64,000 bases of DNA, taken from contig MU119212.1 of assembly GCA_014904845.1 (NCBI GenBank), positions 310,001-374,000 on the forward strand, written 5' to 3'. The notes under the pieces are model-generated. The model had not been told where the DNA came from. It was given only the letters and a program-made list of their open reading frames with translations, and searched no databases. The translations under genes and the position numbers were made by a program. This document shows, in pieces, positions 11,576-21,179 of this stretch (position 1 is the first letter of the stretch; each line of letters opens with the position of its first letter). Origin of the DNA: Acephala macrosclerotiorum. Lineage: Eukaryota > Ascomycota > Leotiomycetes > Helotiales > Mollisiaceae.

Positions 11576-12553
11576 ATGACCAAACCAACAATCCTCTTTA
11601 TACCCGGTCTCTGGGAAGGACCAACAGTCTTCTCCACTGTAACCTCTCTCCTCTCCTCCCCACCACACTCCTACCCCGTCCTCACCGCCCCCCTCATCAG
11701 CACCGGCACTCGCTCCCCAAACAATCCCACTATGAAAGACGACGAAGCATCCATTCGCTCCGTCGTGCAAAAACTAGTTGAAGAAGAAGAAAAAGAAGTA
11801 GTGCTGGTGATGCATTCCGCGGGCGGATTTCTAGGATGTGGTGCTATAGAGGCATTAGAATTAAAGAAAAGAGCGGAGGAGGGGAAGAAAGGGGGAGTAA
11901 GGAAGTTAGTGTTTTTATGTGCGGGAATTGCGCCGGTGGGGCATACGCATGTTGATTTGCCGTTTATGGATATAGAGGTGAGGTGTTCTCCTCTTCGTAT
12001 TGCTAGTGGGGTTTTTGGAATGATGATCAGAGAAGGTGATATGAAGTATAGCCGACTTCGGGAGGGAATTTGTAGGGTTTAGAATGTTGGGTAGCCAAGT
12101 TTGGGATTTTGATGTCGATTTGGTGCAATCTATCTAGGGCATTCGAGAATTGGAACGCCTTGGGTCTTGCCTTGAATTCCAAACACAATAGCGAAAAACT
12201 GCACTAACGCAATCAAACAGACAGCGAAAGAAGCAGGAGAAATGCATTGCGTCAAACCCCGACAGCTTCTTTTCAACGATCTCTCACCAACCGAAATAGA
12301 AAAATGGCTTCCACTTCTCAGATCTCAACCGCTGTCTGGTTGGAATGGCACAACCACCTACACCGGCTGGACAGAAACCCCGAGTGTATATTTGATTTGT
12401 GAGAGTGATCAAATACTGCCTGAAGAGTATCAGATACAGGCTACGATGATGACTGAAAGTAAAGTTGAGAGATGCAAGAGTGGGCATATGGTCATGTTAT
12501 CCATGCCTGAAAGAGTTGTTGAGGTTGTTGTTAGTGCTGTTGAGGATCGTTGA
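11576..12553 (+). CDS. Alpha/beta hydrolase (AB hydrolase-1-like), 244 aa
   Basis: Two exons, 11576-11977 and 12221-12553, with a 243 bp intron 11978-12220 (GTGAGG...ACAG, phase 0). The splice is supported because DLPFMDIE joins in frame to the block before LLFNDLSPTEIEKW, the order seen in this fungal hydrolase family. Landmarks are the N-terminal FIPGLWEG oxyanion-hole strand, nucleophile elbow MHSAGG with Ser81, the cap-domain TGWTETPSVYLICESD with a candidate acidic residue, and a C-terminal SGHMVML holding the likely catalytic His. Probably a small cytosolic esterase or hydrolase; substrate unknown. The start at 11576 is the first ATG matching the family N-terminus; an upstream in-frame ATG at 11471 would add 35 unmatched residues. 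The intron is longer than neighbours' introns, so a missed small exon is possible. It belongs to the same subfamily as the gene at 51642-52597. Confidence 0.88.
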
Positions 12554-13244
12554 CAGTTCTGAGTGGGATGAAAAATTGGAGGATAGCTTGAAGTTCAAGG
12601 ACTGGGAAAAGCTCATGAGACTTATGAGACGCAACGAATGGACAGGCGTCGTGGCGTGATCTGTGGAATTGGTCCAACGTTGAGACATTGCATAAATATT
12701 TGTACCTGCAGAATGATGGCTGGGATTAAAAAATGATTCAAGATCCCAATATTTGATTCATTACGCCGGAAGCGTATAAATTAGCACAGGATTGCAGCTC
12801 AGGTCTGCATGCTCTGTGTAGCGTGATCAGCCCTCAACAACGTCGAGACCCGACAAACAGAACGTGGGGCGACTAACGAAACCTTAAATCAAGCTTGAAA
12901 TGCAAGGATACGAGATACATTGACAGGCATCATCACAAGGCTGTATTTGCATCTGAAGGCACTCGCGCTGAAGACCAGCTAATTACGTCTACACCGACAC
13001 AGCCTGCCGTGTTAAGTGCTCGCGACGAGACAGGGTCTCCAATCTGAAAGATCATCCCATTGGACAGGCTGAGGAGGGGACTCGAATTCGTGATGAAAGG
13101 TGTGGGCTGCGCCATAAAAGAGGCTTGCAGGCTTTCAATAAATGTATGCGCGATGGCCCCAGCCTCAGGTGGAGGCGGCAAGGCTGTCAGTGAACAACGT
13201 AGAAAATGAGGGAGCTCCCCAAAATTCCGGGCGACATCGGCAAA
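12554..13244. other. 0.7 kb intergenic spacer
   Basis: Between the hydrolase stop and the start of the cysteine-rich surface protein. A 130-codon minus-strand open frame at 12933-13325 overlaps exon 1 of the next gene and has no recognisable domain. No repeat or RNA gene seen. Confidence 0.5.
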
Positions 13245-14507
13245 ATGACGATTCTCAGTGTGGAGAATTATGTTGCAGCATTCTTGATCGCCTTGAATGG
13301 AATCCGGAAGGTTGAGGGGCAGCAACTAGGCCAGTGCTATTTCCCCGGCGGAGCTTGGGACAACAGTTCGAGACCTTGCGATCCTCATGCAATAACGACT
13401 CTCTGCTGTCCGATCGGCTGGACGTGTTTTTCGAATTATGCCTGTGTTGTCACGGATTCAAGTATCGTAGGCTCGAGTTTCCCGCTTAGAACGACAATCC
13501 GTGGCAGTTGTACCAACCCACTAGTAAGCTAAATTCATGTCCGTCTTAGACATTAAAATTAAAGACTTTCGATGCAAATAAGTGGGGTATGACTCGCTTA
13601 GAAAGTATACTGATATGTTTGCAGTGGAACAATGATTTCTGCGGGAGTTTCTGCTTAGGTACTTGCTCGAGAAACGACAACAAGAAAGCAATACTAACGA
13701 GCAGCAGATGATCCTATTTCACCACCCTCAGCGAACAACGGCTCCTTAGAAGACTGTGGAAACGGTAATTGGTGTTGTGCGCCTGCGGCAGCAGATGGAA
13801 GTTGTAATTGTTCGAGTGGAAATGGTACTTTCTCAATACCACAAGGCAAGGCTCAAACGATTATCGGGGTGAGCGGCCTCCAGAGCACAAGCACTGGCTT
13901 CGTCACTTCCACATCTGCCTCTGGAACCACCAAGACAACTTCGACGGGCGGATTGACGACTTCGAACACCAGCGCTTCAAAGACAACATCTGCGAGTGGA
14001 ATATCGAGAACCTCTTTTACCCAGCCCACCGCAACCCCGAGCGCATCAGGAAATGGTACGGTCGTGCACACCCCAGTGGCCCAGACGACAGGATTCAAGG
14101 TAGGAATAAGTGTCGGTGCTGTTGCAGTAGCAGCCGTGTTGGGATTCGTGGCCTTCATTCTCTGGCGGAGGTGGAGGGACCGCCGAGAGCCTGAAAGAGA
14201 GTTTCCAACCCGACCAAGCAGCCCAGCATATACAGCAGCGACCTCCGAACTTCGCGAGCCTTACAATGCTGGGCTACCACCAAGGACTTATATGGCATAT
14301 AATCCTGGGGCTTTATACACCAACTACGAGGGTGTACCTACCACGAGCCCAGACCCATATCGAATCCAGTCACATTCTCCTAATCTGCGAGATCCGAGTC
14401 GCATCGACCGGCCAGTATCACCAGAGGTACCCGAGTATAGTACTTCGAATCGCTTTCCATCCATGGCTTCTTTGCCAACTGTGCCGAGGGCATACGAAGG
14501 GACGTGA
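13245..14507 (+). CDS. Cysteine-rich single-pass membrane protein with Ser/Thr stalk
   Basis: Three exons: 13245-13523, a 34-nt microexon 13625-13658, and 13708-14507, giving 370 residues. Intron 2 has a perfect TACTAAC branch site, and the frame closes exactly across both introns. Order of parts: a hydrophobic N-terminal signal region; a Cys-rich ectodomain with CCPIGWTC and, after the introns, a second set of cysteines (CGNGNWCCAP, CNCSSG); a Ser/Thr-rich stalk, probably O-glycosylated; a membrane segment VGISVGAVAVAAVLGFVAFI; the basic stop-transfer WRRWRDRR; and a cytoplasmic tail rich in Pro, Ser and Tyr. This is the common ascomycete layout of MID2/WSC-like wall sensors or adhesins, though the Cys pattern is not a WSC domain I can name. 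The start at 13245 was preferred over 13206 because it puts the hydrophobic segment near the terminus. Confidence 0.85.
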
Positions 14508-16042
14508 GGTGGTAATTCGGAAGGGAACAGGTGTTGTTTTTATTTTATGGATACCCTATGTATATTTTGTTAATAACAGATTGCACAAAGTAAACAGTAA
14601 CTCCTTCTGCAAACATTTAGATATCTCTCGACACGGAAAACGATATTTCGGGTGATAATCGGAAGAATTAATGTTCAATGTCTGTTGCAGGTTGAGACCT
14701 GTTTTAAGGTGATGATGATAAGCTCCGAGACATTTTGGAGAGAAACTCGCTAGTGAAGGTTGCTAGCGCCTACCTCACGACGCGACGATACTTCGTATTG
14801 CATCAACATGAGCATCCTTCATCTGTCGGTTTCCAGAAAGCCTGCTCCTTACCTTGATCTCAGCCAATATTTGTTCAATTCCCGAGTGATGAGGAGCCCA
14901 TCCTTTGCAGTATAAGCAAATGGCGAGGTCGGCTATCTTCACCTTCTATAAGTCAGACAGCGCTCTTTCGCGTCCTTGCCTGCTCATTGTGTTCAAAGTA
15001 TAGCGTGTAGGCTGCTATTGTTGATCGTAGCGGGTACCTGGATATATGAGATGAATTGAGCTATAGTTGATCGGGGTTGATGAGGAAGAAGTGAATTTGA
15101 AAGAGAGGAAAAGTTAAGAGGGAGGGGAGCTAGAGAGGTGGGAAGACACGATGATGGATGAAAGGGAGGTGGTACACGCTGGAAGATAGCAAGTGCGTCG
15201 TTTAAGGAACATTTAGTACGAGGAAGGGGAAAGCGAGTGCAGGAACCACCCATTCCTGCATGCTTTTGTTCAGACCATCGGCACAGCTCCTTGGATTCCC
15301 GAAGGCGCTTTACAAACAACTTGAATAAGTGTTTGAAAAGATTGATAAATTGAGCCATTAGCCCTTCTTGAACAATTTGACGGATTTTTTCTCGAAAATT
15401 GTCTTGCATGCTTGTGTAGCAAAATTTGTTTCTAACGCATTGACATATTTCTATCTTTTGCTGTTTCCCAGTCATACTGCTTTAGACATTCCTACGTCTC
15501 CTTATGCCGGCTCTGGAACTCTTCCCTCTCGTTTTGTGAATGCGGAGCTAGTCTCGCGATGTGCGAAGTGTGTGAAGAGGCACCAATTTAAGATTACTCT
15601 ATTATGCCGTTTTCTTAGATCTTCATTTTAACGATTCTACTTGATACGTTCCATTTTGCACTGTGCATCAGCCTCCGTGGTCATTGCTGCATGACTACGA
15701 CGGATTTGAAAGTCTAAATTATGATTGGAGAATAGGGTTTACTGAATTGGCACGTGGCTTTAGGCAAGCAAGCACCCCGATTTCCAAGGGACAATAACTT
15801 CAGCCTCAGCTAACTCAACCAAATCACGATCCTAGGAGTCTGTAACTACTGGAGCAAAGCAAATTCTCGTCATATTTCCGAATCAGATAAACCGCTCTTA
15901 TCTGACTACGAAGTACCTAGCCATCTCCCGTCGTTGAGCACACATCGAAGCTCACGAGGCTACAGTTATTGTCAACCATTCGGCACACTTCCAAATTATT
16001 GTATATCCCGGTCATTCTCTCCGGTAGTTCATCATCACTCCG
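14508..16042. other. 1.5 kb intergenic spacer
   Basis: Between the surface-protein stop and the start of the trypsin-like protein. A 160-codon minus-strand open frame at 14993-15475 shows no domain and a composition like the surrounding non-coding DNA. No repeats or RNA genes recognised. Confidence 0.55.
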
Positions 16043-18900
16043 ATGATGTCTTCCAACACCATGGCGAGCCCATCAGCCCCAGAGGCCCTAGCAGCGGTAG
16101 TCTATGATGAGCGGCCGGACAGTTCTAGAGTTGCCTCAAAGGTTACGTCGCGTTCTACAGAGCCGAGTCCTGGCAGTGGCCGTGGCCGTTACACCATAAT
16201 AGAATGTCTAGAGGCGCTAGTTGCTTCGACGCCCTTGTGGATAGCTCGTCTCGACGAGCTAAATGCACAACTCACACACCGCCAAACCGAATTTTCTAAG
16301 TTTGCAGAGGATGAACAGGTAGAGCAGGACAACGAGATCCCTTCCTCTAACAGCTCCTCCGTCCAACATGCCTCTCCAGATCCGGCCTTCCCTGCTGCAG
16401 TTCCAGAAGCCAAATATAATTGGAATCGACAATCTTCTCCACCACTTCCTTCTTCACAACCCCGCATGACCTCTGGCCCATTGCCGGGGAAACGAACTAA
16501 GCCTGTTGCCTCTTTCGTTTCCGGAGAGCTGAACGAATCGAAGAACAGAACTAGGTCTATGGTTGTTGTACACTACGACAGTGTAATCCAGTCTACACTT
16601 GAAGAATTGGTAGAACTCATATCTGGAAACCGCAATTCGATGCGGAAGGCAAAAATGGCAGCAAAGCTGGCGGAGATGCAGACAGCTTCTAGGCTGGAAT
16701 TTCAAACTGACAGTGGAGATGGGGATGAGAAGATCGACGAGCGGAAATTCAAGGTTCCATTCCCGGCGAACCAGTCGTCAGATATTTTCGATAAGCTGGA
16801 CAAAATGCTGGGGAAAAGCCAGTCGTTTTGCGAACTCGGGGCAGCTGTGGGTATCAAGGGGGAGCGTGATAACGTTATCACGATCATCAAAAAGGAGCTT
16901 GAGAAAATCGCCAATGTTGCCGGAAATAGAATAGCAGAGCTCAAAAAAGAAGCTCCAAGTCCAACAACATATCCAAAGACGCAGTGGATTCCTGGGTTCA
17001 CGGTTATAAAGGAACAGGAATTCCTACTAATCAAGGATCTTCTTAAACAAGACGAAGATATTTCACAGATTCACGAGGAAGGTGATATCTTGAGGAATGA
17101 TTACAGTGATAGCGGGAAAAAGTGGGAAAGCGGGAAAATGTGGGAAGGAGGCAAAAAGACGGCCAGAAAGCCTTTGACTTCTGAGCCAACTTCGGTAAGT
17201 GATCCAGAGAAAAATAATCTTTAATGCCATAGAGCGGTTGCTGACAACTCGCTCAGAAGCTCAGGGCACAGAATCTTGCGGCCCAGCGGGCTTTCCGGGA
17301 ACGTACGGAAAAGCATTTGAAAGACCTCGAAACGAAAGTCGAAAATCTCCAAAAGGCTTTAGGGTCTACAAACAACGAAAACAGTATCTTGCGAGCACCA
17401 ATTGAGACAAAGTCCACAGAGTACGAAGTGTACACCAAACAGCCGGCATCAGCTCCTCGTTTCGCTGCCAACCCCCTGACAGCTCTGCAGGCTCATCCCA
17501 CCACTGTCTCGTCCTCTCGTCTAAGGCTGTTCGCTATCGACCCCAAAGAGGACGAGGACGTCATTCTACTGTGGCAGAATAGGATTCTCCCTGCTCTCAA
17601 AACTCTTCTGCACAGGGACAACGACAAGAGTGTCTCCATAAGTCTATTACGAGAGGGCACCTCTCGAGAAGAATCCAAACCACTAATACGCATTCAAACG
17701 AGCAATCCAAGGTCGAAAACCCAGCAGGCTGAAGTAAAGAATACGCTATTAGACGTCTCACCAGAATTCACCCCGAGTATACGATTTGCTATCGGCTCTG
17801 TCAGGAGGACTGCGAGGAGATCAGACTTGGATCTCGATCCGTGTGCACCAAGAAACACGGCCTTTGCACCACGTCCATGTATGGGTGCCTCGATAGGTGT
17901 TGACGGCAGTGTCACGGATACTGCCACTCTAGGAGGTTACATCTCCATCGATGAAGTACCACATATATTGACAGTGTACCATCTCTTCGAAGATGAAGAC
18001 AGCGGCTTGGTATACGAACCTGGAACCATCATCACTCAACCATCTCTGCAGGAGCTTCAGGGGAAAAGCCACCATGTCTTGGTTGTTGATGCAAGTAAGA
18101 ATAAGATCGAAGAGCCGTCTGATCTGCCTCTAAGCCGATCTCAGGTGCGATTCGGTAACTTGACTTGTTATTCTGGGTTTCGAAACCGGCCACGAAAAGA
18201 TGCGACGTCGAACGTCGAAATGGACTGGGCTATTTGCCAGATCGCGGAGGATAGGCTTGGGTCCAATAGCAGCCCTTGTCGACAGCACGCCTGTCAAAAG
18301 ACGTCACAAATCACCCCTGGTGAAAGTGTTTTCGCTTTTGGGCGTACCAGCGGGCGACAAGAAGGTCTAATCAATGGTTGCTTAACAAACCTACGCTTTT
18401 GGGAAGATGATATGGTTAGCCGAGAATCCGATGAGTGGGCCATTATCAAACCTGACTCGATGTCGGAAGAAAGCTGGGTGACTCATGGCATCGGAGTCTC
18501 TGGTGATTCCGGAGCCTGGGTCCTTGAGACTGGGTCGGATCACGTCGTTGGACAGGTCTGGGGTCGAGACTTCCAAGAAGATGATGACTCTTTTGGTCAA
18601 ATAATCACTTATTTTACGCCAATACTCGACATTTTCGACGATATCTCCGACATCACCAAAGCAAAACGCGTCTCCTTGTACGTCAGCGAGGATGGGAACG
18701 AACAAGGAAATGACAAAATTCAGGAGATTTTTGCAGCCGATCATAGCCAGGATGTTATGCCAAAGCTTCACCCAGAAAAAGACCCAGAAATTCAGAAAGA
18801 TTTGAAAGCAATTGACCTGGCTACAGCTCGAATTCATGTCTCACAATGCCAGGAGGAGGAAATATTCGAGCTGACAAAGAGCTCCACCACGTTTTCTTGA
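16043..18900 (+). CDS. Fungal coiled-coil protein with C-terminal trypsin-like serine protease domain
   Basis: Two exons, 16043-17194 and 17257-18900, intron 17195-17256 (GTAAGT...TCAG, phase 0), for 931 residues. The N-terminal third begins with a Ser-rich segment followed by the helix CLEALVASTPLWIARLDEL, then a linker and further helices including a KEQEFLLIKDLLK stretch. Residues about 385-425 form a coiled coil rich in charged residues and Leu. The C-terminal half looks like a chymotrypsin-fold domain: His626 in LTVYHLF, Asp707 in MDWAICQI and Ser802 in GVSGDSGAWV fit the His-Asp-Ser triad in spacing and local sequence. There is no signal peptide, so it is probably intracellular. Substrate unknown. 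Its 3' end lies 159 bp from the convergent terpene synthase stop. The pairing of a fungal helical N-terminus with a trypsin-like effector resembles fungal immune-type architectures; that reading is inference. Confidence 0.82.
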
Positions 18901-19059
18901 AGTTCAGACAGCGCCTCAAATCAATCCATTGCCAACTCAAAGCTTTCTTCTATAAACTCGCTCTGGGGTTCGGAATACGAAGAATTTGCAATAGTACACA
19001 GCCTCGTATGCCTGCTTCCCAACACACGCCAAACTCCTTCTCAAATCCAGTACGAGTTT

Positions 19060-19995
19060 TCACAGCTCCACGAATGAGGGCAGTGCCAATTCCCCAAATC
19101 TGTACCGTGGGGTGTCAAAATGAAACGCCAAATACCCCTGAATGAATTCCTCCACTGGTTTTCTTAAGCATTCATTGGAGGTCAGAATCTCCCTGATTTT
19201 GCCAAGACAGTTCAAAGTCGTTCTTCGGAAATCCATCAGAGCTTCTTCGATCGTTTGATTGTTCGCTCTTGCGTGTAAATGGATGCAATTATCTCGCTCA
19301 TTCCCAACGATCGACTCCTTGTAAAACGACATGATATCATTCGTGTTGTTTATGAATGCCATAAGATCAGGGATGAGCGATAAGTGCGTATGAGGATTGT
19401 TCTTGCTGAGCACATCCTTCTGGAAAATGAACAGCGCATAGGCCTCCGAAATGCCAGTCTTTAGACGAAAGTACCCAATGAATCCGGGCGTAGTCATCAG
19501 CGGTCTAGCCTCAATCTCAACCACACTCGCACTCAAATACTCCATCGTCGCTTTGAACACCATATCCGTCTCAAACCTCCCAAAATATTTCCCAATTTCC
19601 AACACAGAGTCGAACAACGATCGAATGACTTTCACACCAAGCGGCTGTCGCAGCAACATTCTCATTCGATAGTTTTGCAGTGCTTCCAGAATCGATTCTC
19701 CCAGATCATCAACAATAACAGACAGAGCGGTGAATTTGGCGATGGCGAGTTGGGCTTCTCGGCTGTGGGATGGGTAGAACCATTTGGCCGCTGCGATACC
19801 GACTTTTGCCATTCCTTCCAGCTTCTTAGCAGGGGCTTTGAGATCTTGAGCTAAGCAGAGGTTGATGACGTCTTGGTCGAATATGGATTCTTGAGACCGT
19901 TTTGGGAGCTTGAAGGAGGCGCTTTTGAGGAAGTCTTCGACGATGCTTTTGTATGCTGAAATGGAGATTTGCGTTGCGTCTTCGATGGAACCCAT
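19060..19995 (-). CDS. TRI5-fold (trichodiene synthase-like) sesquiterpene synthase
   Basis: Single-exon gene, 311 residues. Class I terpene synthases ionise a prenyl diphosphate (usually farnesyl diphosphate) with bound magnesium and cyclise it in the cytosol. The aspartate-rich motif is VDDLGE (Asp96, Asp97, Glu100), the second metal-binding motif is NDIMSFYKE at residues 219-227 (all of N, S and E present), and the C-terminal DTPRYRF supplies the conserved Arg-Tyr pair. These motifs and the overall order match the trichodiene synthase family; the protein is shorter than classical TRI5 (about 375-390 residues), mainly at the N-terminus, as in many TRI5-like paralogues. The product cannot be deduced. 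No P450, acetyltransferase or cluster regulator sits beside it, so it is an orphan synthase here. It looks intact. It diverges from the GH3 pseudogene. Confidence 0.88.
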   Translation of the reverse strand: MGSIEDATQISISAYKSIVEDFLKSASFKLPKRSQESIFDQDVINLCLAQDLKAPAKKLEGMAKVGIAAAKWFYPSHSREAQLAIAKFTALSVIVDDLGESILEALQNYRMRMLLRQPLGVKVIRSLFDSVLEIGKYFGRFETDMVFKATMEYLSASVVEIEARPLMTTPGFIGYFRLKTGISEAYALFIFQKDVLSKNNPHTHLSLIPDLMAFINNTNDIMSFYKESIVGNERDNCIHLHARANNQTIEEALMDFRRTTLNCLGKIREILTSNECLRKPVEEFIQGYLAFHFDTPRYRFGELALPSFVEL

Positions 19996-21179
19996 TGTCG
20001 AATGATGTGGAAAGCTAGACGGAGCAAGGCGGATTTATTCTTGCAATTATCAGCGGGATTGAGGTTGCGAAGAGTCTAAATCGGGTTTGTTGAAGATCTC
20101 GGGGCACTTAAGTGTCCTGAGAAATATTTCGTATTTTGCGCCTCCACGGTGCATCATTATCGTAAAAGTCCTATTCGCTCGGGCTTCTTACTTCTTTGGT
20201 CATTATGTTGGAAAAGGATTGTCCAATCCGAACTATGTTGGAGTTTCATTCTTTCGAATTCAACAACTTGGCAGCAACACTCATTCGCCCCGACATGCAA
20301 TCCCAACCCTTCAGGTTCAGCTCCTTGTTCCTTCGATCCCATCTCCCCGAGCGCCGCCAACGCGGAGTCGTGGTTCACAAGTGGAACAGGCTCATCTTCA
20401 GCACCTTTCATTCAATAATACCTCTGTCTCATATCTTGTCACTGCCTAATCCATTCCCATCACTCTTTTATAATGAATGCTTGTAGAGTGGAAGCGCGCT
20501 GCCATTCTTTTCAATTTTGGAGAGTTGACGGTATGTCGAAAGAGCCTACTTTCCATCGAGATACTCACGTTTGGGGAAACTCAATGACGATGCTCTTACG
20601 CTTCGGACCCCAGCATCCATCCATCACCGCATAAAGGCCTATATTCCGTCAAAGCCCGGCACATGCCCGACAACTCTCAGTTCAGTTAAATTTTGCTTAG
20701 AAATTTTACCTACAGTACCGATCTAGAATGCACCGGAACGCTGGGTGGGAGCTAGTTCTCTCCCCCGTATGAATACGATGAATACGATGAATACGATGAA
20801 TACGGCAATACGAGATCTCAATCCCACATTTGCCCAATTGTCAAATACAAATAGCCATCACCGCCACGTACGAAAGAAATCATATCGTTTCTCTAACCTT
20901 TCTTAGATCAGTCGGCTCTTTCGCGGCCCTTCAACACAACGCAAGTCCCCGAAATTAATCAACTGTGAAGAAGCTGAGGGCCCGCAACCTGACTTTCTCT
21001 TCATTGGCGTGCTTGAACTAGTTCATATTATAACTTTCTCTTCGTACTTTGTATGTTCGGCTTTCTTCCTTACTTTGCCGAGCATGTCTTTGGAGTATAA
21101 AAAGTCGAGCTGGTGCTCCTAAGCTGAGGAACTCCCTTCTAGCGTTCTCGAAAGCCCCAGACCATTTAGCATATTCACT
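19996..21179. promoter_or_regulatory. Divergent intergenic region, terpene synthase / GH3 pseudogene
   Basis: 1.2 kb between two divergent starts. It carries a perfect four-copy 9-bp repeat (listed separately). A TATA-like TATAAAAAG at about 21097-21105 lies 75 bp upstream of the GH3 start. Overlapping short open frames on both strands at 20087-20486 have no domain. Confidence 0.5.
20769..20804. repeat. Perfect 9-bp minisatellite, four copies
   Basis: The unit ATGAATACG occurs four times head to tail without mismatch, followed by a shortened GCAATACG. Likely replication slippage; could also serve as reiterated binding sites, for which there is no direct evidence. Confidence 0.95.

Noticed and set aside
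14993..15475. 160-codon open frame on the minus strand
   Set aside because: No domain, no family-like block and composition like the spacer around it.
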